In this document: one piece after another, positions 41,816-53,879 of the stretch | Position numbering within the stretch: the stretch's first letter is position 1 | How the letters are laid out: each line of letters starts with the position of its first letter | NCBI GenBank assembly: GCA_944472135.2 | Contig: CALYDD020000316.1 | Coordinates: forward strand, 62,001-126,000 | Direction of reading: 5' to 3' | Length of the DNA stretch: 64,000 nt | Source of the DNA: Trichobilharzia regenti | Taxonomy: Eukaryota; Platyhelminthes; Trematoda; Strigeidida; Schistosomatidae | Made by a program: the position numbers and the translations under genes | Notes under the pieces: generated by a model | What the model saw: the letters and a program-made list of their open reading frames with translations, nothing else | Database searches by the model: none | Told to the model about the DNA's origin: nothing

Positions 41816-43290
41816 CCCATGGGTTCCTAGTGGAACATTGGGCTTCAACTGCACGTCTTCACTTGCTTCTCTCTTCCTTCTGATGTACTTTTCACCTGCA
41901 TCCATGTTAGACCATACATACTCTTTCAACTCCTCCCTCTTCACACGACCTCCTCCATGTCATCTTTGCACTGACCTCCCACTGACCGGCTCCCTTTCGG
42001 CCTGGTTCCACTCGAGCATTGGCCTGACGCGCGCGCGATGTCACCCAGCGGCGACCTCCTCAGCCAATGTTCGATCCATCTTCACTTTCGCTTGCATATT
42101 TGTTGGCGATTGGTTTGTTCTCTTTTTCTTTGTTCCCAGCCATACTTTCTTGTTGGTGATTGTTTCCGGCCCGGCCATCGGAACTTCAGTATAGATCCAG
42201 CGAAGACAGTTGTTGATAAAGGTCTGGTCTTCAACAGGCTGTTGGACATATACTTTATGACCATAACCTCCGTCTTGTCTTTGTTCACCTGAAGTCCTGT
42301 CTTTGCTGGCTGCTTCTTCGACCAGTTTGTCGGATTTCGCTTGTAAGTCTTCGATTTTGTGTGACACCAAACATAAATCATCCACGCGTGAAATCCGGGT
42401 CTTCTAGGTTTTTCTCGTCGGTCCAGGATATTCCTGTCTTCTCGTTTCCCACTGTCTGACGCATAATCCAGTCCACCACAATTAAGAATATCATTGATGA
42501 TAATAGGCAGGCAGCCTTGTCTGACTCCTGTATTTACTCCTCACTCCTCGCTGAGGTTTCCGTTGTGGATCACTTGACAAGGGCCGTTGTCGTACAACTG
42601 TTGAGTAAGGTTGATGAATATTTGGTGTACGCCGTAGTACACGAGTAGTTTCCAAATTACTTCACGGTCAACACTGGAGTCAGCATATCTGCTGTCGTCT
42701 CTGGGTCCGATTTCAGTGCTTCAAGGGGTATTCCATCTGGTCAAGCTGCTTTTACAGCTTTCAGAAGCTTGATTGCATTCAAGACTTCAGCTTTCGTTGG
42801 AGGATTGGTGTCAAATTGCAGTTGTGTTCTCGCTGTTGTTCGTATGTGTGGATGTTTTGCAGGTGGTGGTCGGTTCAAACGTTCTTTCAAGTGATCCACC
42901 CATTCTTTAATCTGTCTTTCTTCCTTGGTAATTCGGTTCCCTTGGCTGTCTTTTATAGGTTTCACTTGTGTTGATCTGTTCCCAGATAGTGACTTGGTTG
43001 TCTGATATAGTATCCTCAGGTCCCTTTTGCCTGCTGCCTTCTCGGCTTCAGTGACCAGATTGTCGTAGAATCGTCTTTTGTCCTTCCTAGCACTCTTCTT
43101 CACTTCTTTGTCCAGTGCTATGTAAGTCGAGCTCAGCATCTCTTTCTCTTGTCCGTCTTTGCATTGAATCCTTTTCACTTTCACCATTCTCCTCTCCTCT
43201 ATTAGCTTCCAAGTGTCCATTGAGAGCCATTACTTGACTTGTCTCTTCTTTCTTCATAAAACCGTTGAACATGTTTCGTTAAAAATCCCC
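41816..43290 (-). pseudogene. RTE-clade LINE relic (copy R6)
   Basis: Minus-strand counterpart of R4. The 159-codon frame at 42,741-43,220 differs from R4 at three residues (PHIR for PDIR, TARTQ for TASTQ, KAVKAA for KAGKAA) and stops at the same place before PDGIP. It has the same CACGCGTG insertion destroying motif C (about 42,385). Unlike R4 it lacks about 260 bp, because KTEVM joins directly to VYVQQPVEDQTFINNCLRWIY. The 3' tail is TTGAAGCCCAATGTTCCACTAGGAACCCATGGG. Confidence 0.75.
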
Positions 43291-43299
43291 ATTGACAGT

Positions 43300-43736
43300 A
43301 AATAACCTGAATAGTGGAAATTATTGAAAGAATATTCTTCTTTCGGATTGACTCTTGATTCATGCGATATGGGAATATTTCACACGAATAAATCTTATTC
43401 CTCAACTTACTCCAAAACTTTGGCCAGCTTTTAAAATCGATACAGTCTCTTCAAAAGTTTCTCTTGTTTGTTTATTCTTTCTAGATACCTTTACAACAAC
43501 TGAAAAATGAGTGAACAAAACAGAATAATATAACATACATTTATTCCCCTTAATGAATTTGAACAAAGCAAGAACTACAGTTGTAGCAGAATAAAATGGT
43601 ACCATCTTTTATCTCGTTGCCCTCCCACCAGCTGCTTACAGGGTAAAGACATTATTAAATGTATCTACAAAAACAATTTTAACATACTTGCACAGAGTTC
43701 ATTTTAAACAAAAATCAATCGATCAGTATACGCATA

Positions 43737-43775
<39 letters not shown>

Positions 43776-44250
43776 GATATTAAACACTACTCCGAACAAT
43801 AATAATCATACACAATGGAAACTTTTAGCATTTCGCTTTCGGAAGAAAGAGGGATGAAAAATATCCGGTTACCAGGACAAAGAAAGACTGGTAACCGCTT
43901 CTTTCTGGACGCATAAATCAGGTTTCAGGCGCTGGATGGAAATGGCTTCAGCAAACTTAAGAAGAATTGAGCTCCTTTGCTTATTGATCATTTTGAACGA
44001 CTTTTCGACGTCCACCTCATGCATCACCCGTGTCGAGGAGATGCGTGGCGATGGCACTGTTTAAAGCATTTATTCCCTTTAGACATAGGCTTTTTGGTAC
44101 ATGTTCAGAAAGTTGGAGATATGCCCTTCTTTGTGTTCTTCCAATGTAACTGCACTCACAGATACATGTATATTTGTATACACAGTTGGAGGTAACATGA
44201 GAAGGATATCTATCGATTTTTGATTGCACCAAAGAGCAAGTTGTTCGATT
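43300..44250 (+). repeat. Direct repeat, copy 2 (partner 21,293-22,235)
   Basis: Lies at the centre of the large inverted repeat. It carries an (AT)n run at about 43,738-43,771 and PLE2 sequence. 43,300-43,868 has no recognisable gene. Confidence 0.8.
43869..44248 (-). pseudogene. PLE2 GIY-YIG and C-terminal fragment, truncated
   Basis: Duplicate of the end of PLE2 at 21,836-22,457. The 71-codon frame (44,017-44,232) has CVYKYTCICECSYIGRTQRRAYLQLSEHVPK, and the final block PDLCVQKEAVTSLSLSW is in another frame. It is cut at about 44,248, just upstream of the GIY-YIG core, by plus-strand RTE sequence. Confidence 0.75.
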
Positions 44251-44930
44251 TATGTTTGGTGTGCATCAGACAGTGGGAAACGAGAAGACAGGAATATCGT
44301 GGACCGACGTGAAGAACCTAGAAGACCTGGATTTCACGCGTGTGTGATTTATGTTTGGTGTCACACAAAATCGAAGACTTACAAGCGAAATCCGACAAAC
44401 TGGTCGAAGAAGCAGCCAGCAAAGACAGGACTTCAGGTGAACAAAGACAAGACGGAGGTTATGGTCATAAAGTATATGTCCAACAGCCTGTTGAAGACCA
44501 GACCTTTATCAACAACTGTCTCCGCTGGATCTATACTTAAGTTCCGATGGCCGGGCCGGAAACAATCACCAACAAGAAAGTATGGCTGGGAACAAAGGAG
44601 AAGAGGACAAACCAATCGCCAACAAATATGCAAGCGAAAGTGAATATGGATCGAACATTGGCTGAGGAGGTCGCCGCTGGGTGACATCGCGCGCGCGTCA
44701 GGCCAATGCTCGAGTGGAACCAGGCCGAAAGGGAGCCGGTCAGTGGGAGGTCAGTGCAAAGATGACATGGAGGAGGTCGTGTGAAGAGGGAGGAGTTGAA
44801 AGAGTATGTATGGTCTAACATGGATGCAGGTGAAAAGTACATCAGAAGGAAGAGAGAAGCAAGTGAAGACGTGCAGTTGAAGCCCAATGTTCCACTAGGA
44901 ACCCATGGGAACAATAAAATAATAAAAATA
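44250..44930 (+). pseudogene. RTE-clade LINE 3' relic (copy R7)
   Basis: Carries CATCAGACAGTGGGAAACGAGAAGACAGGAATATCG, the CACGCGTG-type disruption of motif C (44,336-44,346), DDLCLVSHK-type codons and KTEVM joined to VYVQQPVEDQTFINNCLRWIYT. Its deletion junction is the same as in R6. The C-terminal block and tail TTGAAGCCCAATGTTCCACTAGGAA follow. Confidence 0.7.
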
Positions 44931-46736
44931 AGAGTAAACTAGAGTAGATTAGAGTGGAGTGAAGTGAAGTGGAGTGGAGTGGAGTGGAGAAGAGGTGAAG
45001 AGAATTGAAGAGGAAATCAGCAGAATATTTCCATGTCACACTGTTCTATGCACAATTTAGAAGCTGGCGAAAATATTCTATAAAGCCTTCTCATTTACTA
45101 GAAATAATCAGTGGGAGACAAACTGACTGGATTTCACCAGTCAAATCAGGAGGGTGGTGTGAATTCTGAGTGAACTGTGTGTCTCGAATCGCCATCCCAG
45201 CATTTTGAGTGACTGTGTTGATGAAAATGTCAATTTCGACATTGGAATTGAGATTTGTGATAATTTTACAATGTGGATATTTGTGGTATGGTAGACGATT
45301 TTATTACAGTTCATAAGGTATGCTGACCTGCATTACAAAACATGTGTTTAGCCACATTTTTGCAAGCCGCCTCGCACATCTTCGCGTAGCGGTTTATATA
45401 TATATATGGTGAATAAAGTTGTTGTTGTTGTTATTGTTGTTGTTTGATGGATATTGCTTATATGTGTGCATTCCGTCTGTCACTCCCCATCCACCTATGC
45501 GCCAACCTACTTACTAATCCTGTAATTGCACACCCTCTTTCAAGTTCTATCCATCCTATGAATTATTCTTTGTATGACATTCATTGTTTCGCCACTTAAC
45601 ATTTAACTAAGATTATGATCACAAACACTTTAGTTTTAATTGCATTTCAATTTATCATTATTATTATTATTATTTTATGCATTCACACCTATGATTCAAT
45701 TCCTTCAACGGATATAACTTCTTAAAACCATTTATATACGATTGTACAGCTTGGTGATAAGTTCGTTGAAAAGAGTCTCTTCACTGAATCACTTGTTTTG
45801 ATTTCCTAACCTACGTTTAGTCCATTTCCATGTACTGTGTGTGTGTGTGTGTGTGAATCACACATTCATCGACTACTGCGCACGTAAAGTTCACCACAAT
45901 CAAATAATGACATTCAATAACTCAACCCGACTCGATGTATTTACAACAACGACGCCGTAAACTACACGTCATCACAATCAGTCATTCAGTCGATTGGCCA
46001 CGATAAAACAATCAAATATGTTGGTCGGTTAGATAGCAGCTATCAGGAAGACATGGACATCAGTGCAGAGACAGCGAACCAGAGTAGTTGGATTACTTCA
46101 CGTGTGATGTTCGCTGTTGCATACAATGAGTTTCGAGTAATCAGGTTCGTATATATCCATCTGGATGTTGTTGAGTTGATGTGTCTATTATGTAAATAGA
46201 CGTTTCGTATATTCGATACTCCCGGAAATCATTCGGTCCCCACATGTATTTCATGATTTGTATTATTGACGTGGGTATTTCGAGCATTCGTTACATTGTT
46301 TTGGAACATCTGGCTTGATTCCACAGTCTCATTTCACTCGGCCATCAGTGTCAACTCATCCTTCGACTACCCACTTGATCTCGAAGCCTCCTCACTGTTC
46401 CCCATCTCACACTCAGTCCCCAATTCCACTCTCCTCCACTCAGTCGTATTCCACCCTTCCTGGTTATATCTCAATTTGTTTCTCAACGCCTACTCACTCA
46501 CTTGATCTACCGTCCATTCATCATATTAGTTGAACAACAGGTTCTTAGTTGTTCGCACTGAGAGTTCCATGTTGCTCATCCTTCCTTACCAACAAGAAAG
46601 AGGAGGTGGAGGAGGAGGAGGAGGAGGAAGATTACATTTGGATGACCATTCATCGTCACTTTCCGAAAACAAACAAAACAGAAACAACCTCACTCTCTTC
46701 TCGGTCTAGTTGACAAATCCCACTCTACGAAATCAC
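44931..46736 (+). repeat. Non-coding flank block, copy 3
   Basis: Near-identical to 29,191-31,007, including the (TA)n-GGTGAATAAAG-(TTG)n tail at 45,394-45,445. No gene. Confidence 0.7.
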
Positions 46737-49730
46737 AGTGGTGTATATTCAAAATAGTTCATGTCTCCCAGATGGTATTCGTCGTCGAGTGATGTACAAT
46801 CACGTATTCATTCGTGTCAGTATTGTCTCCCTAACTACAAATAAGACCTTGAAAATTATCAATCGTGATATGAATGAGGGGGATGAGATTCTTTCTTTCT
46901 GGCTAGAAATACACTTCGGAACTCCCAAGCTATACAAACGTTTCCCAAATAAAATCTGCAGATTATTTCCAATATCGAAACGAATTGAATTTGTGTCATT
47001 TCACTATCCACTACTCATTCATTGATGCATTCATTAGTATTCGTTTCTCACTTAGACTGTATCTTCAACCGACTTCATTAATCAACCATACAATGACATA
47101 CTTGAGTGGTAGACAATCGGAGGCTATCGGTTGTAATAGTCGGATCACAAATTTCAACAAATTATTAGAGGAGAAATCTTCATCTCAGAATGATGAATTC
47201 AACAATCCAAAGTCAACGGCGATAGATAAATCAAACTGGGTTATCAATCTATCATCACATATATTAAGTCCTACGGAAATAAGTGTATTAGAGAGAGGAA
47301 CTAAATTTCAGTGTATCAGTAGACAAGTTGAAACCTCAGGATGTCATCCCTAAAATAGAAATAGCACTAAGTGGGATAGACAAAACAACGGCTGACGAAG
47401 TACGGGAACAATGTGCACTTACATTAAAACGACAAAAATGTGGAAAGCCTAACCTAACAAAACAAGAGACAGAAGCCCTGAAACACCTTAGGAACAACAA
47501 GGATACAGTAATCACAAAGTCAGACAGAGCAAATGCAACAGTGGTATCAGACAAATCAAACTATTGGGACAAGGTAAACACTCACATACAAACAGGACCA
47601 TATGAGGAAATTAACAAATCAATAAACACAGTTATGAATAAAGTTAGGAAATCCACAGCGGATGTTGTACGCCGAATGAAGCCGTTTCTATGGGAGACTA
47701 AGTGGTTGAATTTAATGCTCAAATCTAATAATCCTAGTAGGAGGTATAGTGTTGTTAAAGTTCATAAGTCGGGATACCCTATTAGGCCTATAGTTGATTT
47801 TAGAAATTCACCTACTTATGAATTATCTAAATATTTAGCCATGGTATTAAATCCCATAAAAATCCACTCGAAATCTAGACTAACTAATTCTTATGAAGTC
47901 AAACACCGATTAGATAATGTAAAATTAGATAATGAAGAGAGAATGGTTAGTTTTTGACATTGTCAGTTTAAATATACACGTATACCAATAAATATGGCTA
48001 TAGAGGCAGTCAGAAACGAACTCATTTCTGACTAAGAACTCGAACTTGAACGGACAAAAGTGCCACTTGAGGACATAATGCTGGGAGTGCAGCTATGCCT
48101 GACTTCCACAGTATTTAAATTCCAAGGGAAATTACACAAAGAAACTGATGGAGTTGCTCTGGGATCACCAATATCCTCGGTTGTAGCAGATATATTCATG
48201 GATAGGTGGGAAAGCATAGCGATTGAAACGTTCACCCCTACCCCAAAAGTATGGTCGAGGTATGTAGATGACACATTCACTGTACTCAGAACACAAGGTG
48301 TTGATAGACTTTTCGAACACATCAACTCGAAGGTAGAGGCAATTCAATTCACTATTGAATTGGGAAGTCAGGAAGGGGAGCTTCCAATGTTAGATTGCAA
48401 CGTAAAAAGGAAAGAAGATGGGAAGTCAAAAACTAGTGTTTACAGGAAACCCACACATCGAAACAGATATTTGGACTTCCGATCATCCCATCCTATGTCA
48501 GTAAAAACAGGATTAGTGAAATGTTTAAGTGACAGAGTACAAAAACTAAGTAGCACCAAGGGAAATCTAAGACAGCAAGTGATACACATAAAAGAAGCCT
48601 TGGAACTTAATAATTACCCGGATAAATTAGTCAGGAAATATTTAAGGAAATGTCAAAATAAAATAAATAATGATAGTAGCGATAGTGATGATGAAAATAA
48701 TATTAATAATAATAATATTAATGACGACACCGACAATAAGGAATTTAAATCATCAGTAGTAATTGCATACAAGGAAGGGACCTCGGAAACCTTACGCGGA
48801 ATTCTTAACAATGCTGGCAGGAATAAAAGTGGCTGGCATTCAAACCACCCACAATCTCAATTAGAAACAAGCTTTGTCGGTTAAAGGATCAATCCTGTGG
48901 AGCCTTTAAAACAAAGCAATTTAGTTTATCTAATACCCCCTGCTTGCAATGATTGTCAGGTCAAATGCATAGGTCAAACTAGTAGAACCAGGGCAGTCAG
49001 ACTAGCCGAACATAAAATACCTAGCAAAATCAAAATTGGTTGACCCAAATAAGATAAGAAATGGAAAGAATAGTTCAGCTATAGCACTGACCACATGCAA
49101 TTACACACAACCAAAAAATAGAATGGGACAGGATGACAGGTTTAAAATCTAATGTCACAGGGTGGAGGAAGAGATTGATAAGAGAAGCTTTGTTTATCGA
49201 ATCAACTGCAAATACATGTAATAGGAATGATTCAATACCTGTCCACCCAGATATCTGGAAAATTCTTCTACTCCTACGATAAATAGGAGAAAACAAAGAA
49301 AACTATCCAACTGAAGTTTCGAAGTCGTGTGATCACAATTGATATGATTATGAATAATAAATTCTGTTCGAAACGTCATCCAGTAAATAATACTGTTTCT
49401 TCGCTGTGTGATACAACTAATAAACAAACCAATATGGAATTACTTACTACCACAGTGCCCAAGTATTACACATATATTAAGGAGAAAGTGATAAACAGTG
49501 AGACATCAAGACTGCTAGACAGGAAGTCTATTGAGAGGGAGAGAGAGGTAGAGACGATTGAAGAAAGTACACTCACTGAAACCCGAATTCATGTCATCTG
49601 AATACATTTCATCGCATATCCATGATTGACAGGTCGATTATTTTCATTGAATCAAACACGATATACTGAATATGTTTGAATTCCTTGAAAATTCATGGAT
49701 TGATATCGGTTTTATTTTCTTCACCTTCCC
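46737..49730 (+). mobile_element. Penelope-like element PLE1, copy F (full span)
   Basis: Matches copy D with an offset of 15,729 bp. The 3' tail encodes RKSIERE where the other copies read REFIERE (AGGAAGTCTATTG versus AGGGAGTTTATTG). Confidence 0.85.
46985..49282 (+). pseudogene. PLE1 RT / GIY-YIG polyprotein, broken (copy F)
   Basis: Frames at 46,985-47,353, 47,328-47,957 and 48,060-48,884 with all the lesions seen in copy B. Private change: WETKWLN for WESKWLN. Confidence 0.85.
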
Positions 49731-49797
49731 AGTGGAACATGAGGCTTCAGGCTCGTGGCTTGAAGTCTCTTTAGCAGTGTTTATTTTACAGGAACTG
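49731..49797 (-). mobile_element. SINE 3' end (second family), truncated
   Basis: Minus-strand reading TGTAAAATAAACACTGCTAAAGAGACTTCAAGCCACGAGCCTGAAGCCTCATGTTCCACTGGGAA is the last 65 bp of the SINE seen complete at 59,636-59,860, likewise joined to the PLE1 tail. Confidence 0.65.
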
Positions 49798-49892
49798 ACT
49801 GACTTGACGTTTGTATTGAACGACCGAAATACGACCGAATTTTTTTGTAGATGCTGAAATGAGTGACGAAGATTTCCTTCCAGATTGGTTTT
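49797..49892 (-). pseudogene. RTE LINE scrap
   Basis: Minus-strand KPIWKEIFVTHF and SIQTSSQSVP match the INLKPIWKEIFVTQLSINNKIRS...NTNVKSV block of the other RTE relics. Confidence 0.55.
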
Positions 49893-50815
49893 AGCATTTC
49901 ACTTCAACCGCTTACTCTGCATCTGATTCTAGTGGAAGCATTCTCACCTGTACACTAACTGACTGAGTTTGAGATTTCCTGACTGACCGTCGTCCTAACT
50001 GCCTATCTTCGTTCCTTCTTTCCTTCCTTCCTTCCTTCCATCCATCCTTCCCCCTCAAGTACCACCATACCAATCGATGACGAGGAGACACGCGGATTCA
50101 TTCCATTCGTGAGTGAAGACGGTGTAACCAATGTCTGCCTGTCTGCCTGCCTGTCTGTCTGTCTGTCCGTGTGTCTCTGTGTGTCTGTATATGTGTGGGT
50201 GAAACTGCATACCTGGGTGAAAACATCTGTGTCTGTGAGATCGTGCGTGTTTGTGTGTGTGTGTGTGTGGTTTGTGAGCTGTGTATTCACTGAGACTAAT
50301 CGCCGATTGTTCTTGGTGAAGGAATGATGACTGTGAAGCGATGAATGCAGTGTCGCTCATTTCATCCATATAAGTAGTATGAGTGTGATCTGCACATTTC
50401 CAGACTATTGTCAGACTATCAAATATATATTGTAGTTAATGGGACGAGTGACATGATTTTGAGACGATGTGGTGTTGAGAATGTTGGATTTGACATTGAA
50501 ACTGTATTTCGTGATAATTTTGCAAAATGGATATTTGTGGCATGGTAGACGATTTTATTACAGGTCATCAGGTGTTTGGCCTGATCAATGGTCTCAGTCA
50601 GGGATATTCGAAACATCTTTGTAAGCCGTCATGCAACATTGTTCGCATGGCGGTTAGATACTCAATAAAGTAGTAGTAGTAGTTGTTGTTGTTGTTTTCG
50701 GGTGACTATTGTTCTCCAGTCCACATTCAGTGTGTCAACGCTCACACACATACCCACACACAACACAACTAAACAATTTACCATTTACACGGACACATAT
50801 CTATTCAGCTTTGTC
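49893..50815 (-). repeat. X repeat block, copy 3 (inverted)
   Basis: Reverse complement of the 12,165-13,060 part: CTTCAACCGCTTACTCTGC, TTCC runs, CTGT/CTGC runs, (GT)n, then ACTCAATAAAG(TAG)n(TTG)n at about 50,660-50,697. Confidence 0.7.
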
Positions 50816-51810
50816 TGGTCCTCAGTGTTGAATCCATCTTTACTTTCTCTTGCATATTTGTTGGCGATTGGTTTGTTCTCTTTTTCTTTGTTCCCAGCCA
50901 TACTTTCTTGTTGGTGATTGTTTCCGGCCCGGCCATCGGAACTTCAGTATAGATCCAGCGAAGACAGTTGTTGATAAAGGTCTGGTCTTCAACAGGCTGT
51001 TGGACATATTCTTTGTGACCCAGCCGCCAAGTTTCTGATCCGTATAGAAGAACTGACTGACTTGACGTTTGTATTGAAAATCCGACCGAATTTTGTTGTT
51101 GATGCTGAGTTGAGTGACGAAGATTTCCTTCCAGATTGGTTTCAGGTTGATGAATGTGTTTCTCGCCTTCCCGATTCTCGCTCAATTTGACATCCTCGTC
51201 CGTTCCGGCTCCCTGTAGTTGAGACAATGCTCCCTAGATAAGTGAATGAAGTAACCTCTTTCAAATCCCTCCCGTTGATGGTGATTGTCGCTGGATGTTG
51301 CTTCTCTTGTTGTTGTTGTTGTTGGTTTGTTATTTTCATAACCTCCGTCTTGTCTTTGTTCACCTGGAGTCCTGTCTTTGCCGGCTGCTTCTTCGACCAG
51401 TTTGTCGGATTTCGCTTGTAAGTCTTCGATTTTGTGTGACACCAAACATAAATCATCCACGCGTGAAATCCAGGTCTTCTAGGTTTTTCACGTCGGTCCA
51501 GGATATTCCTGTCTTCTCGTTTCCCACTGTCTGACGCATAATCCAGTCCACCACAATTAAGAATATCATTGATGATAATAGGCAGGCAGCCTTGTCTGAC
51601 TCCTGTATTTACTCCAAACTCCTCGCTGAGGTTTCCGTTGTGGATCACTTGACAAGGGCCGTTGTCGTACAGCTGTTGAGTAAGGTTGATGAATATTTGG
51701 TGTACGCCGTAGTACTCGAGTAGTTTCCAAAGTAATTTGCCGTCAAAATAGTCAAAGGCCTTCTCGAAGTCTATAAAGTTGACGTGGAGGTTTGATTGCC
51801 ATTCCATGCT
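50816..51810 (-). pseudogene. RTE-clade LINE RT relic (copy R8)
   Basis: A 221-codon frame (51,142-51,807) begins in RT motif A, HVNFIDFEKAFDYFDGKLLWKLL, and continues ILLEYYGVHQIFINLTQQLYDNGPCQV and FGVNTGVRQGCL (motif B, with the CLLSP continuation deleted to CLPIIINDI). Motif C is lost to the CACGCGTG insertion, so the residues run on out of frame (FHAWMIYVWCHTKSK). The correct frame, DDLCLVSHKIEDLQAKSDKLVEEA, overlaps at 51,182-51,460. YLGSIVSTTGSRN, SVLLYGSETWRLGHKEYVQQPVEDQTFINNCLRWIYTEVPM and the C-terminal piece follow to 50,816. It lacks the endonuclease. Confidence 0.75.
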
Positions 51811-52289
51811 TTGTTATGTGATGATGATGATGCGTCGAGTTGCAATTTGGTCCTTTCGACGACGAGAAAAGTATGTGTGGGGACACGGAACATATTTGGA
51901 GGCTGGATGGCGGATCTCATGTGAACAGGAAATCCAACTTGGTTCAAAGTGAAAACAGAAAAGGTGAGACATACACTTGAAGCCCCACACTGCACTCATA
52001 TCCCCAAGAGTGAATAATACAACAACAAAACATTTCGATAATCAATTCATTGTGTTGAGGAATATTAGTGCGATTCTCCTATTCACTGATTGAAATGATC
52101 AAAGATACACCCAGATGGATGGACACACTCGGGTCGAACCATACTGGATGCATAAATAATCAGATCGGATTGGACAGGTGGACTGTGTATGAAATAACCT
52201 GTCCACTGTGATGAATTATCATTTCACTGGTGTCCACGACTTCCTAATAATAACAACTGATATCTCCAGACTTCATAATGTCTACATGC
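51811..52289. other. Diverged RTE-type 3' tail and non-coding DNA
   Basis: Around 51,970 ACACTTGAAGCCCCACACTGCACTCATATCCCCAAGAG resembles the TTGAAGCCC...TTCCACTAGGAA tail of the RTE/SINE families. 52,168-52,275 (GGACAGGTGGACTGTGTATG...CACGACTTCC) recurs inverted at 55,690-55,770. No gene. Confidence 0.5.
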
Positions 52290-53640
52290 AACAGTGGACA
52301 ATGCTCCAGTCGCTGACATTAAAATCCTGATAGGAGACATGAATTCCAGACTGGGACCAGACAACACAGCAAGAGAACTCATTCATTATCGGGTCGAGAA
52401 GCACTTTAAGGGAGATGAATAACAAAGAAGAACTCTTCGCCGACTTCTGTGACTTCAATGAGATATTGATTGGTGTCAGCGTATACAAGCACAAGAATAT
52501 CCACAAGACTACATGGGTGTCACCAGACGAGTGAACCAAAAGTCGAGTTGACTACATAGTGCTGAATAGTGCTCAAGGAAGTGGAGATGCAGCTGACTAG
52601 ACTCCAAAGTAGGAAGAGGATCAGATGTCGGCTCAGACCACTGTCTCGTGCAAGGAACACCCCAGATAGAATTAATAACTTTCAAAGAAAAAAGGAGCTG
52701 CAGATAGGCCACAAGCCAAGTTCAATACTCAAAAACTGAAGGATCAGGCCACAGAGAACATCTTCACTGCAGTCATAAGGAAAACGGTGGAGACACAAGT
52801 CAGAACCAGTGAAGAGGCCAGCGTTGAAAAGCACTGGAACAGCCTGAAAGCGATCCTGGGCAGAGAGAACAGACAAGACAGGGAGTGGCTCGCAGAAGTC
52901 ACATGGAGGTTGATAGGAGAATGAAGGATGATTAGACGAAAGATCATCCAGTGCATCGACGAGTGGCGAAATCACGAGTTGAATGCAAGCTACAACACAC
53001 TGAACAAAAGAAACTACTTCGCTACTACAGAGTGTCACCAACAATTATACATCTCATCCGACAGTTTTAGGACAATGCTGGGTGCCAATTTATCCCCAAC
53101 GGGAAACCCACGGAATTCTTCGAAGAAGTGAAGACGGGAGTGACACAAGGCTGTCTGGCCAGCTGGCTGGCTGGCTGCCTAATATCCCCAATGATGTTCC
53201 ATATTGCGGTAGACTGGATCATGCAACAGACAGTGGTGGGAAACGGGGAGACAGGCATGAAATGAACACACACAAAACACTTGGACTTCGATCTGGACTT
53301 CTCCATTGATGACGTATATCTGATTTATTACAAACTGGAAGACATGCGAGTGAAAATGAACAAGTTGGCAGAAGAAGCATCCAGAGGAGATAAGCCTTCA
53401 GGCGAATGTCGCGAAAACAGAGGTAGGTGATGAAGATTCCTGGCCAACAGCAACAGCAACTGCAACAAACAACATCAAAAACAGCAAGAACAACAACAGA
53501 CGAAAATCCGGATATGTTTGACAAAGTTGAAAGAAGCAAACACCTTCACCTACCCATCCACCGGAAAGGATTCTTTCAACTACAGGCCAACAGAACGGAT
53601 GGGAATATCAAAGCAGCGAGTATCGTGAAAGCGAGGTAAG
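52290..53640 (+). pseudogene. RTE-clade LINE endonuclease-RT relic (copy R9)
   Basis: Frames in order: VADIKILIGDMNSRLGPDN (endonuclease GDxN box), KEELFADFCDFNEILIGVSVYKHKNIHKTTWVSPDE, RVDYIVLN, GSDHCLVQ, then the linker. An RT piece follows with KTGVTQGCL (motif B) and ISPMMFHIAVDWIM. Next is FDLDFSIDDVYLIYYKLEDMRVKMNKLAEEA, where motif C reads SIDD. The segment between linker and motif B, including motif A, is missing; the join lies at about 53,080. Gln codon runs occur at 53,430-53,470. This is the only copy of this RTE subfamily in the window with a recognisable endonuclease. Confidence 0.7.
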
Positions 53641-53879
53641 CTTTCATTACTCTCAAATCTGTGTGAAGATCAACAGCACTCAGCTGGTGAATTCCATCCT
53701 CACAAGTATAACTGTCATTTTGAGTAGTATTCAAAAATTATTTCTACTTGATTTGATACTTCAATTTCTATTGATCTGGCGAGTAATCTGTGAAATCTGT
53801 GATCAGATTCTCTTGTATGCTATAGCGCTAAAATATCACAATTTGCCTAGAGATAAATTCTGCCTTGTGTTAACGAGTG
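53636..53879 (+). repeat. Segment repeated at 55,774-55,925
   Basis: GAGGTAAGCTTTCATTACTCTCAAATCTGTGTGAAGATCAACAGCACTCAGCTGG occurs at both sites. No coding content. Confidence 0.6.

Larger units (their letters stand above)
36975..42467. repeat. Large inverted repeat, left arm (partner 44,263-49,745)
   Basis: Contains, read from the outside in, a tail, PLE1 copy E, the non-coding flank and an RTE 3' part, all on the minus strand. The right arm has the same order on the plus strand. Private variants tie the arms together: TTCAGTATATCG here versus CGATATACTGAA there (other copies have TTCGTTATATCG), and an RTE deletion shared by both arms but absent from the copy at 27,266-29,190. Confidence 0.85.
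44263..49745. repeat. Large inverted repeat, right arm (partner 36,975-42,467)
   Basis: Mirror image of the left arm: RTE 3' part R7, flank, PLE1 copy F and a tail, all on the plus strand. Arms are about 5.5 kb with a 1.8-kb centre (42,468-44,262). Confidence 0.85.
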
